Of a stretch of DNA of 64,000 nt, positions 8,156-18,776 are shown piece after piece. Each line of letters starts with the position of its first letter. Within the stretch, counting starts at the first letter, position 1. The notes below the pieces were generated by a model. It made no database searches. It was not told the origin of the DNA and saw only the letters and a list, made by a program, of their open reading frames with translations. This stretch comes from Cerina sp048266425 (GTDB taxonomy: Bacteria > Bacteroidota > Bacteroidia > Flavobacteriales > Flavobacteriaceae): positions 1 to 64,000 of the forward strand of contig JBLWZN010000017.1 of the NCBI GenBank assembly GCA_048266425.1, written 5' to 3'. The translations under genes and the position numbers were made by a program.

Positions 8156-10099
8156 TTATTCCAAAATAATAAACTCCGATCTACGATTTAATTGATGTTC
8201 CGCGGCGGAGCATTTTACCCCATTGCTACAGTCATTGACCAGCTTGGTCTCCCCAAATCCCTTCCCGACCAGACGGTCGGGCGAAATGCCTTTGGAAATC
8301 ATATAGGCCACCGTGGCATCCGCGCGTTTTTGGGACAGCCAGAGGTTATAGGAATCCGCTCCCCTACTGTCCGTATGGGAGTTAGCCTGAATGCGTAGGC
8401 TTGGATATTTTTCCATGGCCGCAATAACTTTCTGAATCTCGATCTCGGCATCCGGACGGATATTGTATTTGTCAAAATCAAAATAAATGGTGCTCAACTG
8501 CAGAAGCTTGGCCAGATCGTCGCCATAACCTGCGGTAACGATATCCCTTTCCAAATAGAAATCGATGATTCTAGGTTTGTTATCGGACTTTGCCAAATAT
8601 TCCTCGGCTGGCACGTATCCCTCCATTGAAGCCCTAACAAAATTACCTTTGTTGCAGTCTATGGCAATTTCATAATTGCCGTTTGAATCTGTTATCGTTG
8701 TGGCGACTTCTTCATTGTTTTCGTCTATTACCTTAACGGTAGCACCTGCCAACGGCTCATTGGTAATTTTGTCCCTAACCGTCCCTGTTATGGGCTGGTT
8801 ACATTCAAATTCCAATGGTCTGGTCTCCAGAAAACTGTAAATGTCATCTCCTCCCTTACCTCCATCACGGTTTGACGCGTAAAATCCCCTACGGGTGTCC
8901 TCGTTAAAGATAAAGGTGAAATCGTCCATACCACTGTTAACGGGCTCACCGACATTCAGAACGGTCCCACTGTAGTCGTCATGGGCAATTTTGGTAGCAA
9001 AAACATCCAATCCGCCAAGTCCAGGATGTCCATCGGAAGAAAAATATAAAATGTTCTTACTGGTCACAAAGGGAAATGTTTCCCTCGCTTCTGTATTAAT
9101 GTTATTTCCAAGATTCTCGGGCGTACCATAAGTTCCATCCCCATTAATGGATACTTTAAAAATATCCGATTCCCCCATAGTTCCAGGCATATCGGAAGCA
9201 AAATACAACGTCTTTTCATCGGGACTCAAGGCGGGATTGGCTACCGAATAGGTATCACTATTAAACGAAAGTTCCCTTGGTGTTGTCCACTGACCATCGA
9301 TCTTTGTGGCAAGAAATATTTTTAATCTTGTTATGCCCTTATCATCCCTTTTAACTTTCCCGTCTACAGTATTGTTTCTGGTAAAGTATAAAGTATCCCC
9401 ATCTTTGGTAATGGCCGATGTGGATTCATGAAATCGAGAATTGATATCTCCTCCAATTTTTACTACCCTACCCATTGAAAGACTGTCGACATTTACCTCA
9501 TAAAGGTCCAAAAAGTCCTGGCCATTCCATGTATGCCTGTATTTTGCCAAATTGCCTGTATCCCTATCCGATGAAAAAATAAGGCCATTCTTATAAAAGG
9601 TGGGCGCAAAATCGGAGTAGACAGAATTATGTTCAAAATTGCCAATGTCATAGCGACCGGAGTTTTCCCTTATCTCGGCCATATAGTCCCGTTCTTTATT
9701 AAAATCCGAAGCTCGTTCATCATTGGAGGTCAACTCTGTAAACTTTGCCAACATGGCATTGGCCTCGTCATAATTACCGATGGATTTAAGACTTTGCCCA
9801 TATCTAAAATAGTAATCCGGACCCACGGTAGAATCCGTAGCAAAACCTTCGATCAATTTCTTATAAGTGGCCGCTGCTTCCTTATAGTCTGCGTTATAGT
9901 AGTAGGAATTACCCAGTTTTTCCAATAAATCGGCAGAAACATAACCCTTATCCAACACTCTTTTGTAAATGTCGATCGCCGGATTAAAGGAATATTCCTT
10001 ATATTTTTCATTTGCCCTTTTAACCAATCGTTCCTGGGCAAACGAAGTTTGAGCCAACAGACCAACTAGTGCGATACAAATAAATATTCGTTTTATCAT
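8156..10099 (-). CDS. OmpA-family protein with TPR, PD40 and CarboxypepD_reg domains
   Basis: The protein has 647 residues and a signal peptide (MIKRIFICIALVGLLAQTSFAQ). Residues about 25-140 are TPR-like helical repeats. Residues 150-430 hold PD40/WD40-like propeller blades (ALSPDEKTLYFASDMPG, DIFKVSINGDGTYG, NILYFSSDGHPGLGGLDVF). Residues 435-510 form a CarboxypepD_reg-like beta sandwich (ITGTVRDKITNEPLAGATV). Residues 530-647 form an OmpA peptidoglycan-binding domain (IYFDFDKYNIRPDAE, NSHTDSRGADSYN, LSQKRADATVAYM, NRRSEF). This architecture is typical of genes that follow porP/sprF and giant adhesins in Flavobacteriia and is related to T9SS PorE. It lies 10 bp after the porP-like gene in the same operon. 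It probably anchors the outer-membrane adhesin machinery to peptidoglycan. Confidence 0.92.
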   Translation of the reverse strand: MIKRIFICIALVGLLAQTSFAQERLVKRANEKYKEYSFNPAIDIYKRVLDKGYVSADLLEKLGNSYYYNADYKEAAATYKKLIEGFATDSTVGPDYYFRYGQSLKSIGNYDEANAMLAKFTELTSNDERASDFNKERDYMAEIRENSGRYDIGNFEHNSVYSDFAPTFYKNGLIFSSDRDTGNLAKYRHTWNGQDFLDLYEVNVDSLSMGRVVKIGGDINSRFHESTSAITKDGDTLYFTRNNTVDGKVKRDDKGITRLKIFLATKIDGQWTTPRELSFNSDTYSVANPALSPDEKTLYFASDMPGTMGESDIFKVSINGDGTYGTPENLGNNINTEARETFPFVTSKNILYFSSDGHPGLGGLDVFATKIAHDDYSGTVLNVGEPVNSGMDDFTFIFNEDTRRGFYASNRDGGKGGDDIYSFLETRPLEFECNQPITGTVRDKITNEPLAGATVKVIDENNEEVATTITDSNGNYEIAIDCNKGNFVRASMEGYVPAEEYLAKSDNKPRIIDFYLERDIVTAGYGDDLAKLLQLSTIYFDFDKYNIRPDAEIEIQKVIAAMEKYPSLRIQANSHTDSRGADSYNLWLSQKRADATVAYMISKGISPDRLVGKGFGETKLVNDCSNGVKCSAAEHQLNRRSEFIILE

Positions 10100-10109
10100 T
10101 TCACTTGTT

Positions 10110-11057
10110 TTAGAAGAAACGAGGTGATACTAACCGCTGGTACGACCTTACTAATTCAAACCTTAAAAATATTTCGAACGAGCCATCGTTAAACCGGGTA
10201 TTTCCCAATTCGGTAGTTTCCCTGTCATAGGCCAGGCCCAACATAAATTGATCGGAGATTTGAAAACCGGCCAAAGCACTTACAGCAGCGTCCCATCGAT
10301 ATGCCGCACCAACACTGAATTTTTCACTGAATAGAAAAGTTGCGGAAATGTCCACTTGAAGTGGAGCACCCCCAACGGCTTTAGTCAATAAGGCCGGTTT
10401 AAGTTTTATATAACTATTTAAATCAAAAACATAGCCTGTGATCAAGTAAAAACTAATTCTGTCCTTCGAAAGGAAGCTAACCGAATTTGCATCCGTTTTT
10501 GAGTTGTCAAAATGACTGGTTTGCAATAAATTGGGAGCGGAGAAACCTGCATAGAACTTATCGGTATGGTAATAAACCCCGACCCCAAAATTCGGAGAAA
10601 ATTTGTTCTCTATATTGTCCCCCGAAATAATTTCGTTGTCAAAGTTCCTAAGACCAGAAAAGTCAAGGTTCAACAAATCTCCACCAGCCTTCAATCCGAA
10701 TGACAATTTGCCTTCCTGTGAAACATCAATGGTATAAGAGACCACAGCATCAAAATATGTTTCCTGTACAACCCCATCCCCAAGGTTATCATTTACAATA
10801 GATATCCCATATCCAACCTTGCTATCCCTTATAGGGGAATTCAAGGTCAGCGTCTGCGTTTTTGGTGCACCTTCCATGCCCGCCCACTGGGAACGGTAAA
10901 GGCCGGCAATACTCAATTGTCCTCTAGATCCTGCATAGGCAGGGTTTACACTCATGGTGTTGTACATGTATTGAGTATACTGTGCATCCTGTTGCGCTCG
11001 TATGCTTTGAATTGTAACCAATAAAAGCAACAGTGGTAAAATGCCTTTTTTTATCAT
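10110..11057 (-). CDS. PorP/SprF family T9SS outer-membrane protein
   Basis: The 315-residue product starts with a signal peptide (ILPLLLLLVTIQSIRAQ), followed by the hallmark QDAQYTQYMYNTMSVNPAYAGSR segment of the PorP/SprF family. The remainder is predicted outer-membrane beta-barrel sequence ending in an aromatic C-terminus (SPRFF). Proteins of this family partner with cognate cargo bearing the type B C-terminal domain, as in the SprF-SprB pair of Flavobacterium johnsoniae. The gene begins 18 bp after the stop of just such a cargo gene (11076-14784), so it most likely delivers or anchors that adhesin at the cell surface. Confidence 0.95.
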   Translation of the reverse strand: MIKKGILPLLLLLVTIQSIRAQQDAQYTQYMYNTMSVNPAYAGSRGQLSIAGLYRSQWAGMEGAPKTQTLTLNSPIRDSKVGYGISIVNDNLGDGVVQETYFDAVVSYTIDVSQEGKLSFGLKAGGDLLNLDFSGLRNFDNEIISGDNIENKFSPNFGVGVYYHTDKFYAGFSAPNLLQTSHFDNSKTDANSVSFLSKDRISFYLITGYVFDLNSYIKLKPALLTKAVGGAPLQVDISATFLFSEKFSVGAAYRWDAAVSALAGFQISDQFMLGLAYDRETTELGNTRFNDGSFEIFLRFELVRSYQRLVSPRFF

Positions 11058-11075
11058 TATTTGCTGTTCAGTAGG

Positions 11076-14000
11076 TTATTTGCTAACATATATATAACCA
11101 TTCAAGGTAATATTCTGCATGTTTTTTTCGTAATTAAAGATATAATAATATACGCTGGCCGGAAGTGATTCCTTTGAATTTATAGTCGAACGTCCCTTGG
11201 AATAACCGTCAAACACATTATTCTGGTTATTGTAGCCCGTACCTTCGTAAACCAAAACGCCCCACCTATTATAAATTTGCAAGGAGTTCTTTGGGAAATT
11301 TCGAATACCCCTGATGTATAGGAAATCATTTTTTCCGTCCCCATTGGGAGTGACCATTTGATTTATAAGTATATCTACTTCCAAATCGTCCACTTTAACC
11401 GTAACGGTAGCCGTATCACAATTATCTGGATGTAATTTTTCACATATCGTATATTCTATAGTATAGGTCCCTACGGCTGAATTTGGAGCTACTGTTACGG
11501 TTCCGTCGGTATTTACCGTAAGCGGACCTGTTGGAGTCGAAGTTAGGACAACATCCTCCGGATTTAACGGATCTCCATTCCAGGTGTCGTTACTGTAGAC
11601 ATTGCTACCATCAACAACTCCCCCTGCAGTGGCATCCACAGGATTGTCACTGTAATCATCATCCACCGCAACCAAAATTGTCATCGTTCCCACATTTACC
11701 GTAACTGTTGCCGTATCGCAAGTATTTGAGCTATCACACACCGTATATTCAAAAGTGTCCACGCCGTTGTAGCCCGCGTTAGGAGTATAGATTACCGAAT
11801 CATCCGTAAGCTCGGGGGTGCCGTTGTCGTTAATACTTACCGTGCCATGGGCAGGATCAGTGTATGTAAGGGTACCGTCTGCTGGGATGCCTATATCGTT
11901 TGCCAAGATATCTATGTCTACCCCAGTTCCTTCCGGAGTGGTTGCTGTATCATCCACTACGTCAAGGGCGGGAAGTGTTCCCACGGTAATTGTTACCGAG
12001 GCCGTGTCACAAGTTCCCAAGGTGTCACAGACCGTGTATTCAAAAGTGTCGGTACCATTGTAGCCCGCATTGGGAGTATAGGTCACCGTGTCGTCCGTAA
12101 TATCGTCTGGTGTGCCATTATCGTTAACTATTACCGTTCCGTTTGTAGGGTCGGTATGGTTGAGCGTCCCATCCTTAGGGATGCCAGTATCGTTCGCCAA
12201 AATATCGATGTCCACAGCGGTGTCTTCAGGTGTTGAGGCAGTGTCGTCCGCCAAATATAGTACAGGTGGTGCAGGTGGTGTTCCCACCTCTACCGTTACC
12301 GTGGCCGTATCACAGGTGCCTACATTATTACATACTGTATATTCAAAGGTATCCGTGCCGTTGTAGCCTGTATCCGGGGTATAGATTACCGAATCGTCCT
12401 TAAGGTCGTTCGGGGTGCCGTTGTCGTTTCTGGTTACCGTGCCGTTGGCGGGATCGGTATATGTGAGGGTCCCATCCGTAGGGATTCCGCTATCGTTCGC
12501 CAAGATATCGATGTCCACCATGGTGTCTTCCGGGGTAGAAGCGGTGTCGTCCACGACATCCAGTGCCGGTAGACCACAATCTACTGTAACAGTAGCGGTA
12601 TCACAGTTGCCCTTGCTGTCGCATACCGTATATTCAAAGGTGTCCGTACCTACAAAGTCCGTATCGGGGACATAGGTCACCGTATCGTCCTTAAGGTCGT
12701 TCGGGGTGCCGTTGTCGTTCCTGGTTACCGTNNNNNNNNNNNNNNNNNNNNNNNNNNNNNNNNNNNNNNNNNNNNNNNNNNNNNNNNNNNNNNNNNNNNN
12801 NNNNNNNNNNNNNNNNNNNNNNNNNNNNNNNGCTATCGTTCGCCAAGATATCGATTTCGACCGGGGTATCCTTGGGCGTGGAGACGAAGTCGTCCACCAC
12901 ATCCAATGCAGGAAGGCCGCAATCAACAGTAACTACCGCCGTATCGCAGTTGCCCTTGCTGTCGCAAACCGTATATTCAAAGGTGTCCGTACCTACGAAG
13001 TCCGTATCGGGGACATAGGTCACCGTATCGTCCTTAAGGTCGTTCGGGGTGCCGTTGTCGTTCCTGGTTACCGTGCCGTTGGCGGGATCGGTAAAGGTGA
13101 GGGTCCCATCCGTAGGGATTCCGCTATCGTTCGCCAAGATATCGATTTCGACCGGGGTATCCTTGGGCGTGGAGACGAAGTCGTCCACCACATCCAATGT
13201 AGGAAGGCCGCAATCTACTGTAACTGTAGCGGTACTGCAGGTGCCCTTGGAGTCGCATACCGTATATTCAAAGGTGTCCGTACCTACGAAGTCCGTATCA
13301 GGGGTGTAGGTAACCGTATCGTCCGCAATATCGTCGGGGGTGCCGTTATCGTTTATCGTAACCGTTCCGTTGCCGGGATCGGTGGTGGTGAGCGTACCGT
13401 CGGGAGGGATATTTTTATCGTTATCCAAGATATCGATATTGACCGGGGTATCCTTGGGAGTGGAGACGAAGTCGTCCACCACCTCCACGGTTGGAAGGCC
13501 ACAATCTACGGTAACGGTAGCCGTATCACAATTTCCATGGGCATCACATACCGTATACTCAAAATCATCGGTCCCAACGAAGTCCGTATCGGGCGTATAT
13601 ATTACGGTGTCGTCCGTAATATCATCCGGGGTATTGTTATCGTTTATCACTACTGTTCCCCTGCTGGGCTGGGTCACGGTCAGTTCACCATCAGCTGGGA
13701 TTCCGCTGTCATTATCCAAAACGTCGATATTCACCGGGGTATCCTTGGGCGTGGAGACATAGTCATCGACGACATCCACAACCGGACATGTTCCCACTCT
13801 AACCGTAACGGTAGCGGTACTGGTGTTTCCATTGGTATCGCAAATCGTATATTTGAATGAATCCGTACCATTGAAGCCTGCATCGGGGGTATAAGTAACC
13901 GTATCGTCAGTAAGGTCCGACGGAGTGCTGTTGTCGTTTCTCGTTACAGTTCCATGACCTGGATCCGTCAGCTTCAAGGTTCCATTGGCAGGAACGCCAC

Positions 14001-14784
14001 TGTCATTGTCGAAGATATCGATTACTACTGCGGTATCCACTGGTGTGGAAGCAGTATCATCAACTGCATTAATACCAGAACAGGCACAGGAACATCCCGA
14101 TTCCCTAAAATCCAAAATTCCGTTACCGTTGGAATCATCCGGCGTTCCATACCCTTCCCCATTCTTACCGGAAGTGACCAATCCGTGACTATCCACAATA
14201 GGTGGGGAAGCATTTCCCAGCAACCCATCCCAATCTACTTGTAGAACGGCATCCACATATCCGGCCTCTAAAGTGTCGGAACAACCGTCACCATCCGAAT
14301 CAAGGTCTTTGTAATCCGGGATATGATCTCCATCCGTATCTACAGGAACCAATCCACCACAATCTCCTGGGTTTTTTTCATAGCTATCATCCAATCCATT
14401 CCAATCCTCATCTTTCCCGCTGGGCGGAATATACCCTGCAGTTGTTTGCGCCTCAACATTGTCCAAAATACCATCGTTGTCACTGTCAAGATCCAAATAA
14501 TCCGGTATTCCATCCCCGTCGGTATCGGTCGGATTTGTTGTATGATCGCAATCCTTATCCAAATTGGCGTCTTCAACACTGTCAAGTATACCGTCACCAT
14601 CGTCATCAATGTCACATGCATCTGGATGCCCGTCCCCGTCCGTATCCTTTTGGGCCATAATTACGGTATCCGGATTTGATGGTGTATCAAATGCGGTAAT
14701 GAGCGGGAAAATTAAAAGCGAGAGAACTATGGCAAGACCATAAAACGTCCTTTCCTTAAGATTTAGAATAGTAGAGTTTTCCAT
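11076..14784 (-). CDS. Giant T9SS adhesin with tandem Ig-like repeats and type B C-terminal domain (contains assembly gap)
   Basis: Read as one gene across the N run. A signal or anchor segment lies at residues 14-33. Calcium-binding TSP type 3 repeats follow (about 45-230; DTDGDGxPD, DLDSDNDGILD). Eight tandem-95-type repeats of about 97 residues then follow (VVDDxxSTPxDTPVxIDIxxND, GTVxxNDNGTPxD, FEYTVCDxxGxCDTATVTV), one interrupted by the gap, then one divergent repeat. The last ~95 residues are a gliding-motility-type (type B) T9SS sorting domain (NQMVTPNGDGKNDFLYIRGI, LQIYNRWGVLVYE, GYIYVSK). The two flanking frames differ by one base with 100 N present. They agree if the true gap is 48 bp, the length in the neighbouring repeat, or 48 plus whole 291-bp units. 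This gives at least 1218 residues. It is the first gene of an adhesin-porP-ompA operon. Gliding or surface adhesion is inferred. Confidence 0.9.
11685..14073 (-). repeat. Eight ~291-bp tandem repeats encoding Ig/cadherin-like modules
   Basis: Each ~97-residue unit runs from xxVDDxxSTPxDTxV to CDTATVTVxxG. Neighbouring units near 12.4-13.3 kb are almost identical in DNA (for example around 12425, 12716 and 13060). That identity probably caused the assembly gap and could hide collapsed extra copies. The conserved Asp residues suggest calcium binding, and a single CD(x)nCD cysteine pair recurs per unit. Confidence 0.9.
12732..12831. other. Assembly gap of exactly 100 N
   Basis: Exactly 100 N, the usual placeholder for a gap of unknown size. 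It lies inside an adhesin repeat. The homologous stretch in the adjacent unit (between the equivalents of 12731 and 12832) is 48 bp. Confidence 0.97.
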
Positions 14785-15328
14785 AAATGTTAGTTTTGGT
14801 CCAAACTAATCACCATTGCTTTGTAGGAAAATTTAATACGTAAGAAGTTGGGGAACTCCTTTAAATAGAGGTGCAAGTTAGTCCTAAAAATTTGATCGAC
14901 AAACCGTTTGGCAGGTCTTTATCAACAAAGATCTTTCAACAATCGGAAATCTTCGACAAAAGGTTGAATCCACTATTTTTCATTTACATATTATGACTAA
15001 ACTATACAAAAATAGCATTTTGTTTTTGTTTGAAAACGATGATTTTTGCACTTAATCGATACATTATATTATGTCTTGCCCGAAAAACCATTTTAAAATT
15101 TGGCAGAGAAATAAGGCCGATCTGAAAAATTTTCCGGCTTGAAAGGATTAATCATCCAGATATAAGCTTAAAAGACATCAAATTTTTAACACAAGTTCCC
15201 TTCAGGGTACCTGTCAAAAAAATGAATATAAAATGCAACCCTCAAGAAATAAATCATGGTAGATTAAATCAATTGCAAACTGCCAACTGTTTTTATTTAC
15301 CTTATTTTTGCCAAAATTTTTATTGTAG
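14785..15328. other. Divergent intergenic region between adhesin operon and prfC
   Basis: A 544-bp AT-rich spacer that must hold the promoters of both divergent units. A TAnnTTTG match (TATTTTTG, 15303-15310) lies 18 bp before the prfC start and could be its -7 box, but the nearest TTG is too distant for a standard -33 box. The adhesin side has no clear consensus promoter. I see no credible gene. Confidence 0.5.
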
Positions 15329-16918
15329 ATGAGTTTTGAAAAAGAGATTTTAAAGCGAAGGACTTTTGGAATTATATCGCACCCCGATGCCGGTAAAACT
15401 ACCTTGACCGAAAAATTGCTTCTTTTTGGCGGGGCCATCCAGGAAGCGGGTGCCGTTAAAAACAATAAAATAAAGAAATCGGCAACGAGCGACTTTATGG
15501 AAATTGAACGTCAACGGGGAATTTCAGTGGCAACCTCGGTATTGGCATTTCTGTATAATGACAAAAAAATAAACATCCTGGACACCCCGGGCCACAAGGA
15601 TTTTGCGGAAGACACCTTTAGGACCCTTACTGCGGTAGACAGCGTAATCGTTGTTATCGATGTAGCAAAAGGGGTAGAGGAACAAACGGAAAAACTGGTG
15701 GAAGTCTGCCGAATGCGGAATATCCCAATCATAGTGTTTATCAATAAAATGGACAGGGAGGGGAAGGATGCCTTTGACCTGCTCGATGAGGTGGAACAAA
15801 AATTGGGCCTTACGGTTACCCCTCTTAGCTTCCCCATTGGCATGGGATATGATTTTAAGGGCATTTACAATATTTATGAAAAGAACCTCAACCTATTTAG
15901 TGGGGATAGTCGAAAAAACATTGAGGACACTATAGCCTTTGATGACATCGAGAGCCCTGAGCTCGAAAAAATAATTGGCATCAAAGCCGCAGAGACCCTA
16001 AGAAACGATTTGGAACTGGTCCATGGGGTTTATCCTGAATTCGACAAGGAACAATATCTTGCCGGAAACCTACAGCCCGTGTTTTTTGGATCCGCACTGA
16101 ACAACTTCGGGGTACGGGAGCTACTGGACTGTTTTGTGGAAATTGCCCCTACGCCAAAACCAAAAATGGCCGAGGAACGTTTGGTCAAGGCCAACGAAAA
16201 GGATTTTACCGGTTTTGTCTTTAAGATCCATGCCAATATGGACCCCAAACACAGGGATCGACTCGCATTTGTAAAAGTGGTCTCCGGCACTTTTGAAAGA
16301 AATAAACCTTATCTCCACGTAAGGCAAAACAAAAATCTAAAATTTTCTAGTCCAAATGCCTTTTTTGCCGAGAAAAAAGAAATAGTGGATATTTCCTATC
16401 CCGGGGATATCGTAGGCCTGCACGATACGGGAAACTTTAAGATCGGGGATACCCTAACGGAAGGGGAAGTGTTGCACTATAAAGGTATTCCAAGCTTTTC
16501 ACCGGAGCATTTTAGATATATCAACAATGCGGACCCTATGAAGACCAAGCAATTGAACAAAGGTATAGATCAATTGATGGACGAAGGGGTAGCCCAATTG
16601 TTTACTTTGGAAATAAACAACAGAAAGATTATTGGGACCGTCGGGGCCCTACAGTTCGAAGTCATCCAATATAGGTTGGAACACGAATATGGGGCCAAAT
16701 GTACCTACGAGAATTTCCCCGTGCACAAGGCCTGTTGGATCGACCCAAAGGACAAAAAAAGTGCTGAATACAAAGAGTTCTTGAGGGTGAAGCAAAAATT
16801 CCTGGCTAAGGACAAGCGGGGCCAATTGGTCTTCTTGGCAGATTCCCCTTTCTCATTGCAGATGACCCAACAAAAATATCCTTCCGTAAAATTACACTTC
16901 ACCTCAGAGTTCAATTGA
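15329..16918 (+). CDS. prfC: Peptide chain release factor 3
   Basis: RF3 is the cytoplasmic translational GTPase that removes RF1/RF2 from the ribosome after peptide release. The product has 529 residues, matching the E. coli length. It has the G1 loop SHPDAGKTTLTEKLL, switch I region ERQRGISV, G3 DTPGHKDF and G4 NKMD, followed by RF3-type domain II and III (HANMDPKHRDRLAFVKV, GTVGALQFEVIQYRLEHEYG). The start is the first ATG and begins with the conserved MSFEKEILKRRTFGIISHPD. The gene stands alone between divergent and convergent neighbours. Confidence 0.98.
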   Translation: MSFEKEILKRRTFGIISHPDAGKTTLTEKLLLFGGAIQEAGAVKNNKIKKSATSDFMEIERQRGISVATSVLAFLYNDKKINILDTPGHKDFAEDTFRTLTAVDSVIVVIDVAKGVEEQTEKLVEVCRMRNIPIIVFINKMDREGKDAFDLLDEVEQKLGLTVTPLSFPIGMGYDFKGIYNIYEKNLNLFSGDSRKNIEDTIAFDDIESPELEKIIGIKAAETLRNDLELVHGVYPEFDKEQYLAGNLQPVFFGSALNNFGVRELLDCFVEIAPTPKPKMAEERLVKANEKDFTGFVFKIHANMDPKHRDRLAFVKVVSGTFERNKPYLHVRQNKNLKFSSPNAFFAEKKEIVDISYPGDIVGLHDTGNFKIGDTLTEGEVLHYKGIPSFSPEHFRYINNADPMKTKQLNKGIDQLMDEGVAQLFTLEINNRKIIGTVGALQFEVIQYRLEHEYGAKCTYENFPVHKACWIDPKDKKSAEYKEFLRVKQKFLAKDKRGQLVFLADSPFSLQMTQQKYPSVKLHFTSEFN

Positions 16919-17134
16919 TCTGCCTTTGTGGTTGATGGTTGATTACACCTACACTAAAGTTTCGGCGGACATGTGTTGACGGGAAGGGGTCAAGGGTTAA
17001 GGTTCAAAGATGAAAGTTCAAGGTTGATGGAAAATAAATAAAAGTCAACCCATAAACTTATAAACTTTTTTCGTCTATTCTCTATGGTCTTGTGTATTTC
17101 CCCGACTATTGGTTACTGAATACTTTTTCTGTTC

Positions 17135-18547
17135 CTACAATCCGTTAATGGCCCCGTCCATCCAAGTTAGGCGTGCCTCGATCCAATTCTTTAAATATCC
17201 AACCTCATCGTTATATGTATTTCCAACAAATTCGTTGGGCCATATATAAGTTCCCAAAACTGGCCAGGTCTTAAAGTTTTCATCAATTGATCCAGACTTT
17301 TCCAAGGTCTGGGTATAAGTGTCTATCTTCGCCATAATGGAGGCTTCTGACAAAACTCCTCCTCTAAGAACTTCCCATCTCGATTTTAATTGGGCCACAT
17401 ACGCTGGATCCTCCAATAACCTCCCCCACCAAAAAGGGACTTGCCAAAAATCTTCCGAACAGGTGGAATTAAATTGATATGCCCAGGAACTGGTACTGGA
17501 ACCAGCGCAATAGTCCGCGTTCCCAAATGCCAAATTAAAGTCCCAAATTGGGCCCATTTCCAGCTTTCCATTTTTATCCTTTTGTAGATACGTACTAAGT
17601 CGGTAGCCATCCACATTATGGGAAATCTCGTTCAGCAAGAAGAAATCCAAAAAACTAGGGACATCTATTTTCGATGCATATCCCAACACAGGGTCTTTAA
17701 AATCGTCCGAGGCCAGGGCAGTTTCAAACTGGTCTACATAATCCGATATATAGTCTTTTTGTTCCAAGGTAATGTCCTCGGCCTTCGGATATTCATATAA
17801 AAACCTAATCTCTTGCCCAATTGTAGCGTTGGGTGGCGCATAGTTGGAAGTAAATGAGTTTAATTCGTTATAACCATCCCCCAGGTTAGTTCCTGCGATC
17901 TTATCGATTTTTAAGATATATCCTCCGGTAAGGTCTTCCCCGGAATTTTCATCCTCTTTAAGTTTGTCAATATCTATCCGCCCGCTATCCCGCTTTAGTT
18001 TTTCCATAAAAACGTAAACGCCCACATAGTTCCCGTTTATTGACAGGTCTACAAAAACAGTCCTACTGGCGTAATCTTCCATAGCTCGTGCCAGGTCGTA
18101 AATCAGTACATTCCGCAAGAGCGATTTGTCGCTATAGGGTGCATAAAGAACCCAATCGGATTCTTCGGGCATATCGAAAAGGGAGACATCCAAATCTTCA
18201 TTATCGGCATCCCTAGTCTCCAAACCATAGGCCTTTTTAGGGAACATTTGAGAGGAGGCACCCCTGATTTCTATCCCGATCTTACCTTCAAATGTAACCT
18301 TATCGACCTGTTTAATGGTCATTTGTGCATTTATTTTAGGCTCGTCCACTATGGTTCCCCCATTGGTGTTTATGGATATCTGTGGCAAACGGTCCTCAAG
18401 CTTTATTGCCGGCACCTCGGGAGCCGGTGGTTGGGGATTTATTGCGGGGCCTGGCTTGTCGTTGCTGCAGCCAATGCTGGCGAGCGACATAGAGAGGACA
18501 ACAAAAAGACCTAGGATATAGGCGTAACGGGAGGGAGAATTCTTCAT
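17135..18547 (-). CDS. CotH kinase-family lipoprotein
   Basis: Starting at the ATG at 18547, the 470-residue protein has a lipoprotein signal (LGLFVVLSMSLASIGC), so Cys is the first mature residue. The rest fits the CotH family: LPQISINTNGGTI, KIGIEIRGASSQMFPKKAYGLE, YAPYSDKSLLRNVLIYDL, GNYVGVYVFMEKLKRDSGRI and the metal-binding-like MGPIWDFNLAFGNAD. CotH proteins are atypical protein kinases first known from Bacillus spore coat, and secreted versions are common in Bacteroidota and polysaccharide-rich environments. A more upstream in-frame start would place charged residues before the signal peptide and is less likely. The substrate is unknown. Confidence 0.9.
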   Translation of the reverse strand: MKNSPSRYAYILGLFVVLSMSLASIGCSNDKPGPAINPQPPAPEVPAIKLEDRLPQISINTNGGTIVDEPKINAQMTIKQVDKVTFEGKIGIEIRGASSQMFPKKAYGLETRDADNEDLDVSLFDMPEESDWVLYAPYSDKSLLRNVLIYDLARAMEDYASRTVFVDLSINGNYVGVYVFMEKLKRDSGRIDIDKLKEDENSGEDLTGGYILKIDKIAGTNLGDGYNELNSFTSNYAPPNATIGQEIRFLYEYPKAEDITLEQKDYISDYVDQFETALASDDFKDPVLGYASKIDVPSFLDFFLLNEISHNVDGYRLSTYLQKDKNGKLEMGPIWDFNLAFGNADYCAGSSTSSWAYQFNSTCSEDFWQVPFWWGRLLEDPAYVAQLKSRWEVLRGGVLSEASIMAKIDTYTQTLEKSGSIDENFKTWPVLGTYIWPNEFVGNTYNDEVGYLKNWIEARLTWMDGAINGL

Positions 18548-18776
18548 ATTTACAATTTGTGGTTTTCGAAGATACGGAATCCTTATTCGCAAATAGTCAT
18601 TGGTTGATCGTTAAAAATTAATCGTCAATTTTCACCATACAGCTTGGTTTTTTTTTGGGGATCAAGCACCAATCGGTTTAGTAGTTTGGTAAATCCGATT
18701 GCCGATAACCGAATATTGACCAAAGAGACCGAGAGACTAAATACTGATTTATGGAAACTTGCCCCCTTAAAACTTC

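Noticed and set aside
12691..12926. Apparent frameshift splitting the adhesin into two genes
   Set aside because: Caused by the arbitrary 100-N gap; with the 48 bp predicted from the neighbouring repeat the frame is continuous.
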